Below, one piece after another: positions 39,662 to 50,350 of a stretch of DNA of 52,615 nucleotides. A program made the position numbers and the translations under genes. The notes under the pieces are model-generated. The model was not told the DNA's origin. It did no database searches and saw only the letters and a list, made by a program, of their open reading frames with translations. Location of the stretch: assembly GCA_031280565.1 (NCBI GenBank), contig JAITGN010000121.1:1-52615 (forward strand). Direction: 5' to 3'. The first letter of the stretch is position 1, and the number at the start of each line of letters is the position of its first letter. This DNA is from Accumulibacter sp. GTDB taxonomy: Bacteria; Pseudomonadota; Gammaproteobacteria; Burkholderiales; Rhodocyclaceae.

Positions 39662-40351
39662 TCAGAAAGACATGCAAACGGTGTAATTCCCGCCGTCATC
39701 AACAGCCTGGGAGCAGGCAGACGGCGTTCCCACTACGGCGCAATGAGGGATATTGTTGCGCGTCGTGGGAGAACCTGGCACAGCGCGCAGCGAGCCTGTG
39801 TAGGGATTGCCGTCGTCCATCATGACATCAAGCTGTTTGGCGAATTGACCCAGAATGTTCGCGGAACAGACGACAAAACTTCCCGACATTCCCGAGATGT
39901 AGGCGTTTGTTGACGATCCGGATTCGATTCCGATACGGCCGGTGTTCGCGTTCCTGGGCAGGTCGGCATTTGACACTATGGGCAACGGGCCGGCGGCGAG
40001 GTTGGCCAGGCGCACATGTTCCCAGAAAGCGACAGTTTCACTCGTGGCAAGGAGGCTCGCGTCGTCGTACCAGTTCCCGTTCAGAACGCCGTTCCCGGTC
40101 GATCCCGGAGGAATCTGGGTTGCCGCGCTGCCAAGATGGGCTATCGCTCCAGTGTCATCGCCCGGCAGGGCGCGGAATTTATCCTGATAGGCATAGACGA
40201 GCACGGGAATATTCCGGAAATCCGTCGCGAAGTTTTTGACCCTGGCGCTGTTGATAAGTTCCTGGCCTTTCAACACACCGCCCAGCAAAAGGCCAATGAT
40301 GACAAGCACAATGGAAATTTCGACCAGCGTAAAACCTGACTGCTTCCTCAT
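39662..40351 (-). CDS. Prepilin-type N-terminal cleavage/methylation domain protein
   Basis: MRKQSGFTLVEISIVLVIIGLLLGGVLKGQELINSARV. Confidence 0.88.
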   Translation of the reverse strand: MRKQSGFTLVEISIVLVIIGLLLGGVLKGQELINSARVKNFATDFRNIPVLVYAYQDKFRALPGDDTGAIAHLGSAATQIPPGSTGNGVLNGNWYDDASLLATSETVAFWEHVRLANLAAGPLPIVSNADLPRNANTGRIGIESGSSTNAYISGMSGSFVVCSANILGQFAKQLDVMMDDGNPYTGSLRAVPGSPTTRNNIPHCAVVGTPSACSQAVDDGGNYTVCMSF

Positions 40352-40370
40352 GATATTTTCTCCACCCACT

Positions 40371-40399
40371 GTCTCAATCCACGCCCACGGGGGCGCAGC
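40371..40399 (-). repeat. Solitary type I-C-like CRISPR repeat unit
   Basis: Minus strand GCTGCGCCCCCGTGGGCGTGGATTGAGAC; GCCC/GGGC palindrome and GCGTGGATTGA(A/G)AC end. Confidence 0.5.
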
Positions 40400-40517
40400 G
40401 TCGTGAAAGGCCGCGAGATTTTCCAGAGTCCTATAGCAATTTATCTGCGGCATTTACTCATTGGCATTTCAGCAGACTAACCAAAAAAACGATTGATGAG
40501 TGTGACAAAGTTGGCAT

Positions 40518-41903
40518 TTATTTGTAGAAATCGTGTTGTCGAAGCGCATTTTCCGTTGGAGTCAAGAACTGCGTTTCCCGCATCTCCGTTTTTTCGCCGG
40601 GCACACATGTCTTTCGGCCATCAAGCCGGTAAACCGGCATCTTGCCTTTCCCTTTGAGGTAAAGCATTAAAGGCCCCTCAAAATCGAAGCGGTCACGCAG
40701 GCACAGGAAAGTCGTTTCGTCAACCTGGATCGTGTCCGGCTCGTTTGAACTGGTCAGGCGGCTTGCGATATTGACCGTGTCACCCCACAGGTCGTAAATG
40801 AATTTTTTCTTTCCGACGACGCCGGCGACGACCGGGCCCGTGCAAATTCCGATGCGCGCCTTAAGGCGGATATCGTTGAGTCTGAAGTTGTTTTCCAGGG
40901 TATCGCGCATCGCCAGCGCCAGATCAAGCAGCGCGGCCGAATGGCTGCCATCGCCGTTGTCTGGTCCGTTCAGTCCTCCGGCGACCATGTAGGCGTCGCC
41001 GATCGTCTTGATTTTTTCCATGCCGAAGTGTTCGGCGAGGTCATCGAAAGCCGAAAATATCTTGTTGAGTATCGCGAATACTTCCCGGGGAGGGAGTCCT
41101 TCGGCCAGCCGGGTAAAATTGACGATATCGACGAACATGACGGAAACGCCGGTAACCCTGTCGGCGATCGTCTGGTTACTGTTTTTGAGGCGCGCGGCGA
41201 TGGGGCCTGGCAAAATGTTCAGCAAGAGGCTCTCCGAGCGATCCTGTTCGATCATGAGACGCTGGTGCGCTCCCCGGAGACAATTTTGCGCTTTTGTTTT
41301 TTCGATGACGGAATGCCGGAGCAGAAAAAAGATAAGCGTCGATATGGCGGTGAAATTGAGCGCGAAGAAAAAAATGGAAGTGCGCGGCGATACCCGGGCC
41401 GACACGATAGCCGATATGTCGACAAGATAATAATCGAACACGCCGGAGAGCGCGGTCAAAAAGATAAAAGCGAAAAACCAGGCGAATGCTTCGGTCGTTC
41501 CCACGATCAGCAGCGCGCTGACCGGCGCGAGAATCCCCATGAGGCTGATGCCGCTGGAGGCGATGAAATCGCCGATGCCCCATTGAACGGCAAAGGGGAA
41601 AAACAGAAAAAACGACAACTGTATCCTGCTGAAAGTGCCAAAATCCAGGGTTTTCGCGTAAATCAGCAGATTGACGGCGACCAGCGCCTGAAAAGCCAGC
41701 GGCAAGGTGACCATGAAATGCTGTTCGAATTGCCAGTAGATAGTCAGCCAGAGTATCGACGCGAAACAGAAAAGTCCCGACGAGAAAACCATCAGGGATT
41801 TACTCAGACGGAGTTCCTCGGGATCTTCCGGCGTGATTCCAGCGTTGCGCAGGTTGTTGATGAAACTGCCTGGGGTTGCCATGGAAATATCGCGCGATTT
41901 CAA
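40518..41903 (-). CDS. Membrane adenylate/guanylate cyclase (class III)
   Basis: N-terminal TM segments; VSVMFVDIVNFTRLAEGLPPREVFAILNKIFSAFDDLAEHFGMEKIKTIGDAYMVAGGL; DLWGDTVNIASRL. Confidence 0.92.
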   Translation of the reverse strand: MKSRDISMATPGSFINNLRNAGITPEDPEELRLSKSLMVFSSGLFCFASILWLTIYWQFEQHFMVTLPLAFQALVAVNLLIYAKTLDFGTFSRIQLSFFLFFPFAVQWGIGDFIASSGISLMGILAPVSALLIVGTTEAFAWFFAFIFLTALSGVFDYYLVDISAIVSARVSPRTSIFFFALNFTAISTLIFFLLRHSVIEKTKAQNCLRGAHQRLMIEQDRSESLLLNILPGPIAARLKNSNQTIADRVTGVSVMFVDIVNFTRLAEGLPPREVFAILNKIFSAFDDLAEHFGMEKIKTIGDAYMVAGGLNGPDNGDGSHSAALLDLALAMRDTLENNFRLNDIRLKARIGICTGPVVAGVVGKKKFIYDLWGDTVNIASRLTSSNEPDTIQVDETTFLCLRDRFDFEGPLMLYLKGKGKMPVYRLDGRKTCVPGEKTEMRETQFLTPTENALRQHDFYK

Positions 41904-41959
41904 AGTTGTTGAAACTGGAAGTTTCGCTCCAAACGGGAAGCGGGGTCAAGACGGAAGTT

Positions 41960-42709
41960 TCAGGGGAGGCGTCCCGCCGTAATCATGCGGTTGAAAAAAA
42001 CGTTCGGCGAAAGCCAGATGACGATATCGTCGAATTCTCCTAGCGGGGAATCGGGGAGAGAAGGCGTGTGGGAGACGAAAGCCTTGTTGTTGTTCAGGTT
42101 GTTCAATTCATCCGGACTGACAGCGCTTCTTCCGTTTTTCCCTGTCGATACCAGGACGGCGACAGCAGATTTCGCCAGCCGGGCGTTTGTGTCGCACGAC
42201 GCGCCGGAAATCGCGGCCGATGAGTTGCATACCTGAAGGTCGTTCGGATCAATCGCCGGGATGTTGTTTGCCAGCCATTCCGTTTTTAGCGCGTTCGTCG
42301 TTGTAAATGTGTTATTCCTGACAGCAGTCACGGCATAGCGGATCGGATTCCCCCAGGCGTCGATGACGAATCCTTCTTCGTTGAGCGGCGCGATCCCGAG
42401 CGTGACGCCGGGAACAAATCCAGCATTCGATGCGCAAATGCCGCCGGTCCGCGGATTTTCCTCTCCCTGGCTTCCCGTGTTGGCCGGGCAGGGCAGACGG
42501 TCATATGCCATCGCGAAACCAATCAAGGCCTCGCGGACTTCCGAAAGACGTTTTTCGGTCTCCTTGGCATGAACGATGTCGCGCTGCGATGACAAAAACG
42601 TCAATGCACCGCCGACGAGTAACGCGAAAATAGCGAGAACAATGGAGATTTCGACGAGCGTGAATCCGGACTGCCATCGGCGGAGCGGAATTTTATTGAC
42701 TTCGTTCAT
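41960..42709 (-). CDS. Prepilin-type N-terminal cleavage/methylation domain protein
   Basis: RRWQSGFTLVEISIVLAIFALLVGGALTFLSSQ. Confidence 0.87.
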   Translation of the reverse strand: MNEVNKIPLRRWQSGFTLVEISIVLAIFALLVGGALTFLSSQRDIVHAKETEKRLSEVREALIGFAMAYDRLPCPANTGSQGEENPRTGGICASNAGFVPGVTLGIAPLNEEGFVIDAWGNPIRYAVTAVRNNTFTTTNALKTEWLANNIPAIDPNDLQVCNSSAAISGASCDTNARLAKSAVAVLVSTGKNGRSAVSPDELNNLNNNKAFVSHTPSLPDSPLGEFDDIVIWLSPNVFFNRMITAGRLP

Positions 42710-42798
42710 GCGTTGCTCCGCTGCCGCGGTAACGCGATTGTATGACAAGGCGCTTCCCGCGGCGCTTTGGCGACGGAGTTCCGGTTCTTTCGCCAACG

Positions 42799-43872
42799 CT
42801 AGCGGCGCTCGATCCACAGGATGATCCCCGCGGCCGCCAGCATGAACAGCGCGGACGGCGCGACGGCGCTCCAGAACGGCGACCAGCTGTTGATGGCGCC
42901 CAGATTGGAAAACAGTCCGTTGAGCATATGAAAAAATACGCCGATCATGACGCCCGAAAATATTTTCAGGCTGACACCGCTTACCCTGTTATGCGTGTAT
43001 CCGAATGGCAGCGCAAGCGCCACCATGACGAGCGCCGCGAGCGGGTAGAGGAGTTTCTTCCACATCGCGATATCGTAACGTTGCGTGCTTTGCCCATTCT
43101 CGCCCAAATGCCGCGTATAGGCAGCAAGGTGAGACAACGACATGCGTTCCGGCGATACGATAAGGACGGACAGAATGTCCGGGTTGAGCGCCGTTTTCCA
43201 CTGCATGCCGGGCAGTTTGACGACTCTCGAGCGCTCGTCTTCAAGGAAAATCTGTACTACATTTTTGAGCTGCCAGGTCGCCGGAGAAACGTATTCGCCT
43301 TCCATCGCGTCCATGATCGAGAGGAGTTTTCCACCGGAGCCGAAGCTGTGAATGCGTATGCCTTTCAAATGGTTTCCGGGAAGAACGACGCGAATATTGA
43401 TGATGTTCTGCTCATCCTTTAGCCACACGCCGCTTCGCAGTCCCTGACCGATCGTTTTTCCGCGTTCCTGGATTCGCAGTTGCTGCGCGGCGCGTTCGCT
43501 GAATGGCATGACGAATTCCCCAATGGCAAACGTTACGCACGCGAACGCAAACGCCACCGTAAACAGGGCCAGCAGCAATTTTTTTGTCGAAACGCCCGAA
43601 GCGCGCAAAACCGCGATTTCCGAGTGTCTCGCAAGCGACGCCAGTGAATAGAGCGTTCCGATCAGAACGGCGACCGGCATCAACTCATAGACACGGCCCG
43701 GCAGACGCAGGGCGACAAAGAGGAAGGCGTCCATGAACTGATAATCCGCCTGTCCGACGTTCTTGACTTCGTTGATCATGTCGAAAAAAGCGAAAAGGGC
43801 GAGAAAGGCGCTCAAAACCAGCAGGATTCCCCCTGAAACTTCGCGCGCCAGATAACGTTGATAAAGTTTCAT
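42799..43872 (-). CDS. lptG: LPS export permease LptG
   Basis: MKLYQRYLAREVSGGILLVLSAFLALFAFFDMINEVKNVG; YjgP/YjgQ family. Confidence 0.93.
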   Translation of the reverse strand: MKLYQRYLAREVSGGILLVLSAFLALFAFFDMINEVKNVGQADYQFMDAFLFVALRLPGRVYELMPVAVLIGTLYSLASLARHSEIAVLRASGVSTKKLLLALFTVAFAFACVTFAIGEFVMPFSERAAQQLRIQERGKTIGQGLRSGVWLKDEQNIINIRVVLPGNHLKGIRIHSFGSGGKLLSIMDAMEGEYVSPATWQLKNVVQIFLEDERSRVVKLPGMQWKTALNPDILSVLIVSPERMSLSHLAAYTRHLGENGQSTQRYDIAMWKKLLYPLAALVMVALALPFGYTHNRVSGVSLKIFSGVMIGVFFHMLNGLFSNLGAINSWSPFWSAVAPSALFMLAAAGIILWIERR

Positions 43873-44948
43873 CGGAAAAACCGCGAAAATGAAAATAACG
43901 CAATCCGGCGGTAAAAAAGCAAGGGCAAAAAACAAAGCATCAGAAAATGGGGCACGAACAGGCCCGTAGCGAATGAGATTTTGCCATTGGCGATCCATGC
44001 CTGACTGATCGTCAACAGATTGTTGTAAAGAAAATAGGTAAACACTGCCAAAAGCATGTTGGCCGAACGGCCGGCGCGCGGATTGACAAAAGCCAGCGGA
44101 ATCGCGAGCAGCGCCAGCACAAACGCCGAAACCGGCAGGCCGACGCGCCATGTCACTTCGGCCCACGCCCTTGGCTGATCGCTTTGCAACAGCCACAGCG
44201 TTGGCATGTTCCGGATCGTTCGCTGGATTCCGCGCATCTCTTTCGTTTCTGTCCGGATGGCGTAACTTTCGAATTCCATGACGCGGAACTCGGGCAGGCC
44301 GGGCGTTACCTCGTAACGATAACCGTTTTCCAGGACGATGAAGCGGTCGCCGTTTTCAGCGATTTCCCTGTGTCCCGACGCTGCCACGGTGATTTTTGCC
44401 ATGCCGTCCATGGCCGATGTCACAAATACATTTTTGACCGAACTCTCGTCCTTGGCGACCCCCTCGACAAAAACGATGTTTTCACCATTCGATGATTCCT
44501 GGAAAATTCCAGGCGAGGTTTGGCCCGTGTCTTTGCGCGCCCCCAGATTTTCGCGGTATTCGGCGCTTTCCGACAAAGCCCAGGGAGAAACGAACAGCGA
44601 AAGCCCGCCGATCGCGCCTATCAGCGGCAGAGTGAAAACCAGCACAGGCCGGAGCCACGCGGTCAACGGCAATCCGGAAGAAAACCAGATGATCATTTCG
44701 GAATCGCGGTAACTGCGCGAGAGCGTTAACAGAATCGCGACGAACGAAGAAAGAGAGAGCAGCGCCGGAATATAATTGAGCGCGGAAAAGCCCAGCAGCG
44801 CGATGACGGCCTCCGGCGTTATTGCTCCCTGCGCCGCTTCGTTGAGAAAGCGGATGAGCTGTGTTGTCAGTAAAATGGCGAAAAGCGCGACGAACACCCC
44901 GGCGGCTGACTGCGTAAACTCTCTCCGTGCGGCGTGCTGGAAGATCAT
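43869..44948 (-). CDS. lptF: LPS export permease LptF
   Basis: MIFQHAARREFTQSAAGVFVALFAILLTTQLIRFL; 4-bp overlap with lptG. Confidence 0.93.
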   Translation of the reverse strand: MIFQHAARREFTQSAAGVFVALFAILLTTQLIRFLNEAAQGAITPEAVIALLGFSALNYIPALLSLSSFVAILLTLSRSYRDSEMIIWFSSGLPLTAWLRPVLVFTLPLIGAIGGLSLFVSPWALSESAEYRENLGARKDTGQTSPGIFQESSNGENIVFVEGVAKDESSVKNVFVTSAMDGMAKITVAASGHREIAENGDRFIVLENGYRYEVTPGLPEFRVMEFESYAIRTETKEMRGIQRTIRNMPTLWLLQSDQPRAWAEVTWRVGLPVSAFVLALLAIPLAFVNPRAGRSANMLLAVFTYFLYNNLLTISQAWIANGKISFATGLFVPHFLMLCFLPLLFYRRIALFSFSRFFR

Positions 44949-45021
44949 TTTTTGACTTCGACGAAAGACTGTTGGGATAATCCGCCATTTGCGGGAAATA
45001 GTGCCGCCAAAGGAGCGACTC

Positions 45022-46506
45022 ATGAAATTTAGCATAAAAAGCGTATATCCGGACAACAGCGCCTGTCTCGTCGCGGGAGTTTTCGAATCGCGCGGGCTGA
45101 CGGACGCCGCTCGCGCGATCGATGAAATGTCGGGAAACTATCTTTCCGGAATCCTGAAACGTGGCGATATGGAAGGAAAGGCAGGGTCGTCGCTCTTCCT
45201 CTACGATATTCCTTCGCTGAAGGCCGAGCGCGTATTGCTGGTTGGTCTCGGAAAACGGGAAGATTTCGGCGAAAAGGCGTTCACGGACGCCATCCGGGCG
45301 GCGATCAAGGCGCTTTGCGCGTCAGGCGCCAAGGAAGCAGCCTTTCTCCTGATGGATATTCCGCTCGAAGGGCGTTCCGTTTCCTGGAAAATTCGCCAGG
45401 CCGTGATGGCGGTCCAGGACAGCCTTTACCGGTTCGAAGACTTCAAGAGCGAAAAAGCCGCGCCTTCGCCATCGCTGAACAAAATTGTCCTCGTAGTTGA
45501 CTCCGCCGGGGAGGCGCCGGAACTCGACACGGCGCGCGAGCAAGGACTCGCTATCGCGGAAGGGGCTGCGCTGGCGCGGACGCTCGGCAATCTGCCCGGC
45601 AACGTTTGCACGCCGGCGTACCTTGCCAAGACCGCGCGGCGTTTGGCAAAGGAACACGATCTCGACTGCCGCGTGCTCGAACGCGGTGATATGGAAAAAC
45701 TTGGCATGAATTCCCTGCTTTCGGTAGCCAGGGGTTCCCATCAGCCGCCGAAACTCATCGTGTTGACTTACAAGGGTGGAAAAACCAAACCACTGGTTTT
45801 CGTCGGAAAAGGTATCACGTTCGATTCGGGCGGAATTTCACTCAAACCGGGTGAGGGCATGGACGAAATGAAATTCGACATGTCCGGCGCGGCCAGCGTT
45901 CTCGGGGCAATCAAGGCCGCCGCGCTGATGAGGCTGCCGCTGAATTTGACGGTCGTTATTCCGGCCGCCGAAAATCTGCCGGGAGGAAACGCGAGCAAGC
46001 CCGGCGACATCGTTACCTCGCTGTCGGGACAGACGATCGAAATCCTCAATACCGACGCCGAGGGCCGCCTGATTCTCTGTGACGCGCTGACCTACGCCGA
46101 GCGTTTCGAGCCGGAAACCGTCATCGACGTCGCCACGCTGACCGGCGCTTGTGTCATTGCCTTGGGACACGTCGCGACAGGCGTTTTTTCCAATAACGAT
46201 GAACTGGCGCGCGAAATCCTCTCCGCGGGAAACAACTCTCTCGACCGCGCATGGCAACTGCCGTTATGGAACGATTATCAGGAACAGATCAAAAGCGGTT
46301 TCGCGGATATGGCAAATGTCGGCGGACGTCCGGCGGGCAGCATTACCGCCGCGTGCTTTCTGTCCCGTTTCACCAAAAAATACGCGTGGGCGCATCTCGA
46401 CATCGCCGGAACCGCCTGGAAATCGGGCGTCGAAAAAGGTTCGACAGGGCGGCCGGTGTCGTTGCTGGCGCATTTTCTCCTCAAGCGCGCGGGGAAACTG
46501 TATTGA
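45022..46506 (+). CDS. pepA: Leucyl aminopeptidase
   Basis: GKGITFDSGGISLKPGEGMDEMKFDMSGAASV; NTDAEGRLILCDALTYAE. Confidence 0.97.
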   Translation: MKFSIKSVYPDNSACLVAGVFESRGLTDAARAIDEMSGNYLSGILKRGDMEGKAGSSLFLYDIPSLKAERVLLVGLGKREDFGEKAFTDAIRAAIKALCASGAKEAAFLLMDIPLEGRSVSWKIRQAVMAVQDSLYRFEDFKSEKAAPSPSLNKIVLVVDSAGEAPELDTAREQGLAIAEGAALARTLGNLPGNVCTPAYLAKTARRLAKEHDLDCRVLERGDMEKLGMNSLLSVARGSHQPPKLIVLTYKGGKTKPLVFVGKGITFDSGGISLKPGEGMDEMKFDMSGAASVLGAIKAAALMRLPLNLTVVIPAAENLPGGNASKPGDIVTSLSGQTIEILNTDAEGRLILCDALTYAERFEPETVIDVATLTGACVIALGHVATGVFSNNDELAREILSAGNNSLDRAWQLPLWNDYQEQIKSGFADMANVGGRPAGSITAACFLSRFTKKYAWAHLDIAGTAWKSGVEKGSTGRPVSLLAHFLLKRAGKLY

Positions 46507-46934
46507 CCCGGATATTCTTTTACTTCAATGCGCGTGACCGGCTTGCTGCGTCGGCGGATCTCATCACCCGGGCCTGCCGGAAAAAAAAGGAAATTTTCGT
46601 CTACGCGCCCGACGCCAAACTCGCTGGTGCGCTTGACCGGTTATTATGGGCTTTTCCGCCGACAGGTTTTATTCCGCATGTCTATGCTTCATCTCCGCTC
46701 GCCGACAGAACGCCCGTGATCATCGCCAGCGCGACGGACGCCCGCCGTCAAACCGGCCGGATGCTCAATCTTTCGGACGAGGTTCCGCCCGGTTTCGCGG
46801 AATTCGACAATCTCGTGGAGGTTGTCGGGCAATCCGGCGATGAAAAACAGGCGGGCCGTGAACGCGCCAGATTCTATAAAGACCGTGGTTACGCGATCGA
46901 ATATTTCAATCTTCAGGAGACTACAAATGCCTGA
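46503..46934 (+). CDS. holC: DNA polymerase III chi subunit (TTG start inferred)
   Basis: LTRIFFYFNARDRLAASADLITRACRKKKEIFVYAPDAKLAGALDRLLWAFPPTGFIPH; follows pepA. Confidence 0.88.
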   Translation: MTRIFFYFNARDRLAASADLITRACRKKKEIFVYAPDAKLAGALDRLLWAFPPTGFIPHVYASSPLADRTPVIIASATDARRQTGRMLNLSDEVPPGFAEFDNLVEVVGQSGDEKQAGRERARFYKDRGYAIEYFNLQETTNA

Positions 46935-47271
46935 ACCGGACATTTATACCGCCGCCCTGCTCGCCGCGACGCCTGCCTTGACTACTGGCGAAGACGAAGA
47001 TATGCCTATCTTGACCGAGGTTGTTTCTCCCGAGGCCGCGGATTCCAAAGGTGCTCCGTTGCCTGCCGACGCGGCGCAGGTCGAAGCGCTGACGGCGGAA
47101 ATCATCGAATCCGTCAAACGCCGCCTTTCCTACGAACTTTCAACATTGCTGGAAGCCGTCCTGCTCAATACGGTCGAAGAACTCGAAGCCGGCATCGCGG
47201 TAAGCGTCGAAACTGCTGTTCGCGGCTTTATGGAACAAAAATTCTCTTCCGGAGAAACGGACACGCTCTGA
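46927..47271 (+). CDS. Conserved hypothetical protein between holC and valS
   Basis: 114 aa MPEPDIYTAALLAATPALTTGEDEDMPILTEVV...; 8-bp overlap with holC. Confidence 0.75.
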   Translation: MPEPDIYTAALLAATPALTTGEDEDMPILTEVVSPEAADSKGAPLPADAAQVEALTAEIIESVKRRLSYELSTLLEAVLLNTVEELEAGIAVSVETAVRGFMEQKFSSGETDTL

Positions 47272-47339
47272 GAAACCTGAAGCCTGTCAGAAAAAAAACA
47301 CGCTGTCAAGCGATTTTTAATAAAGAACGGCCTTGAAGC

Positions 47340-47430
47340 CGCTATCGTAAAAATTTTCCTCCGGTTTGAGAGTTTGATATCCCGCCCGATCGGCCGGGGT
47401 CTTGGCCATAGCCTTGGGGAGGGAGAGAGT
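47340..47430 (-). repeat. Dispersed repeat family A, degenerate copy
   Basis: cgtaaaaattttcctccggtttgagagtttgatatcccgcccgatcggccggggtcttggccatagcc vs cgtaaaactaactccggtttgaaaccccgccc...ggccggggtttcgaccgtagcc at 4020. Confidence 0.6.
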
Positions 47431-47514
47431 CCCCATTTCCAATGCTTGCCGGGAGGAATGGGGAGTCCGCATCCGTTATAATTCAGGACTTTTCACCTCA
47501 CGCGCTATACGACC

Positions 47515-50325
47515 ATGGAACTCGCAAAAAGTTTTGAGCCGGCTGAAATAGAACGACGCTGGTATTCCAGTTGGGAAGACCGGGGCTTTTTCAAAGCGGG
47601 TTTTGATCCGGACAGACTGGATGCGTTCTGCATTCTGTTGCCGCCGCCCAACGTTACCGGAACGCTGCACATGGGCCACGGCTTCAATCAGACGCTCATG
47701 GACGCGCTGACCCGCTATCATCGCATGCGCGGCGCGAATACGCTCTGGCAGCCGGGAACCGATCACGCCGGAATCGCCACGCAAATCGTCGTCGAGCGTC
47801 AGCTGGAGGCAAAGGGCGTGTCGCGCCACGATCTTGGGCGCGAGAAATTCCTCGAAAAAATCTGGGAATGGAAGGAGTTTTCCGGCAATACGATTACCCG
47901 GCAAATGCGCCGTCTCGGGACCTCGCCGGACTGGTCGCGCGAGCGTTTTACGATGGACGCGGGGCTTTCGGAAACCGTTACCGAAACGTTCGTCCGGCTG
48001 TATAACGAAGGGTTGATCTATCGCGGCAAGCGGCTCGTGAACTGGGATTCCGCGCTGCATACGGCCGTTTCCGACCTCGAAGTCGTCAGCGAGGAAGAAG
48101 ACGGCTCCATGTGGCGCATCCGTTACCCGCTGGCCGGTGATGCTTCCCAGGCATTGACCGTTGCTACCACGCGGCCAGAAACGATGTTCGGCGACGTGGC
48201 TGTGATGGTGCATCCGGAAGATGCGCGTTACCGCCATCTGATCGGAAAAAAGGTGAAATTGCCATTGACCGGCCGGGAAATTCCGGTTATTGCTGACGCC
48301 TACGTCGATCCGGACTTTGGCACAGGCTGCGTCAAGGTGACTCCCGCGCACGATTTCAACGACTATGCCGTCGGTTTGCGCCATGAATTGCCGTTTGTTT
48401 CGATCCTGACGCTTGATGCCCGCATCAACGGGAACGCTCCGGAAAAATATCACGGCATGGATCGTTTTGACGCCCGCGAAGCGGTTGTCGCCGACCTTGA
48501 TGCGTTCGGCCTGCTCGCGGGCGTTGAAAAGCACCGGCTGAAGGTGCCGCGCAGCGACCGCTCCGGCGTCGTCATTGAGCCGATGTTGACCGATCAATGG
48601 TTTGTCGCCACGACAAAAGCGTCGCCCGACGGAAAATCGCTTGCCGAAAAGGCGCTCGAATGCGTCGAAACAGGTGAAATCTGCTTTTTTCCTTCCAGTT
48701 GGGTTAGTACCTACAACCAATGGCTGAACACGATTCAGGACTGGTGCATTTCCCGCCAGCTCTGGTGGGGACACCCTATCCCGGCGTGGTACGACGACAA
48801 GGGAAATATCTATGTGGCGCGAAACGAGGCCGAAGCGCGCGCACAGGCGGAGCAGGCCGGTTATTCCGGGCATCTCGTGCGCGACCCCGATGTGCTCGAC
48901 ACCTGGTATTCCTCAGCCCTTTGGCCTTTTTCGACCCTCGACTGGACGCCCGATTATCCCATCCGCCCGAATGCGGCGCTTGACCTCTATCTGCCGTCGT
49001 CCGTGCTTGTTACCGGTTTCGATATCATCTTTTTCTGGGTCGCCCGGATGGTCATGATGACGAAACATCTGACCGGAGAAATCCCTTTCAGGCGTGTTTA
49101 CGTCCATGGACTGATCCGCGACGCGGAAGGCCAGAAAATGAGCAAATCGAAAGGCAATGTCCTTGATCCGATTGATCTGATCGATGGTATCGGCCTCGAA
49201 GATCTCGTCGTTAAACGCACCTCGGGACTCATGAACCCCAAGCAGGCGGACGAAATCGAAAAACGCACGCGCAAGGAGTTTCCGGCGGGTATCCCCGCTT
49301 TCGGAACCGATGCGCTGCGTTTTACTTTCCTTTCACTGGCCAGTCCAGGCCGTGATATCAAGTTCGACCTGCGCCGCTGCGAAGGCTATAGAAATTTCTG
49401 CAACAAACTCTGGAACGCGACGCGTTTCGTATTGATGAACACTGCGGGACACGAAGGTCTTGATGTGGACTCGCCGCCGCCCGATGCAAACGCTTTTTCG
49501 TTTGCCGACCGCTGGATAGCGAGCGCACTGCAGCGCGCCGCGGCCGAAATGCTCAAACAGTTCGCCGAATACCGCTTCGACCTGCTCGCCCGCGCGCTGT
49601 ACGAATTCGTCTGGAACGAATTCTGCGATTGGTATCTCGAAATTGCGAAAGTCCAGCTACAGGAAGGAAATCCCGAACAGGCGCGCGCTACGCGGCGCAA
49701 TCTGCTCGATATGCTCGAAACTTCCCTGCGTCTTGCGCATCCGCTGATTCCGTTCATTACCGAAGAGTTGTGGCAGGCTGTCGCGCCGGCCGCGGGAAGA
49801 AAAACAGGCGAATCCGTCATGCTTTCCAGATACCCGGAGCCGCGCGCGGAGAAAATCGATGCCGAGAGCGAGGCTCGCATGTCGCGCCTCAAGGAATTGA
49901 CCCATGCCTGCCGTAATCTGCGCGGCGAAATGAATCTTTCACCCGCGCAAAAAGTGCCTCTGACCATCTGCGGCGACGATCTGGCGGATTTTGTCCCTCT
50001 TTTGAAGACACTGGCGAAATTAAGCGAAGTGCATGTCGTCGATACGATGCCGGATGAAATGCCGGTCGCTCTCGCCGGTGAAACGCGCCTGATGCTCGCG
50101 GTCAGCGTCGATGTGGCGGCCGAGGCCGCGCGGCTTGGCAAGGAAATCGCCCGTCTTGAAAGCGAAATTGTTAAATCAAAGGGCAAACTCGCGAACGAAA
50201 ATTTCGTCGCCCGCGCGCCAGCGGCAGTCGTCGGACAAGAAAAGGATCGACTGGCGATGGCGGAAGCGGCGCTGTCGAAACTACGGCCCCAATTGGAAAA
50301 ATTATCGCGAAGCTGGAAGGGATAA
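47515..50325 (+). CDS. valS: Valyl-tRNA synthetase
   Basis: [41 protein letters not shown]-terminal coiled coil. Confidence 0.98.
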   Translation: MELAKSFEPAEIERRWYSSWEDRGFFKAGFDPDRLDAFCILLPPPNVTGTLHMGHGFNQTLMDALTRYHRMRGANTLWQPGTDHAGIATQIVVERQLEAKGVSRHDLGREKFLEKIWEWKEFSGNTITRQMRRLGTSPDWSRERFTMDAGLSETVTETFVRLYNEGLIYRGKRLVNWDSALHTAVSDLEVVSEEEDGSMWRIRYPLAGDASQALTVATTRPETMFGDVAVMVHPEDARYRHLIGKKVKLPLTGREIPVIADAYVDPDFGTGCVKVTPAHDFNDYAVGLRHELPFVSILTLDARINGNAPEKYHGMDRFDAREAVVADLDAFGLLAGVEKHRLKVPRSDRSGVVIEPMLTDQWFVATTKASPDGKSLAEKALECVETGEICFFPSSWVSTYNQWLNTIQDWCISRQLWWGHPIPAWYDDKGNIYVARNEAEARAQAEQAGYSGHLVRDPDVLDTWYSSALWPFSTLDWTPDYPIRPNAALDLYLPSSVLVTGFDIIFFWVARMVMMTKHLTGEIPFRRVYVHGLIRDAEGQKMSKSKGNVLDPIDLIDGIGLEDLVVKRTSGLMNPKQADEIEKRTRKEFPAGIPAFGTDALRFTFLSLASPGRDIKFDLRRCEGYRNFCNKLWNATRFVLMNTAGHEGLDVDSPPPDANAFSFADRWIASALQRAAAEMLKQFAEYRFDLLARALYEFVWNEFCDWYLEIAKVQLQEGNPEQARATRRNLLDMLETSLRLAHPLIPFITEELWQAVAPAAGRKTGESVMLSRYPEPRAEKIDAESEARMSRLKELTHACRNLRGEMNLSPAQKVPLTICGDDLADFVPLLKTLAKLSEVHVVDTMPDEMPVALAGETRLMLAVSVDVAAEAARLGKEIARLESEIVKSKGKLANENFVARAPAAVVGQEKDRLAMAEAALSKLRPQLEKLSRSWKG

Positions 50326-50350
50326 TGTTCCTGCAAGGGCGTTGGCGAAA

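Noticed and set aside
47476-48873. 465-aa minus-strand ORF opposite valS
   Set aside because: Antisense to valS; GC-codon bias artefact.
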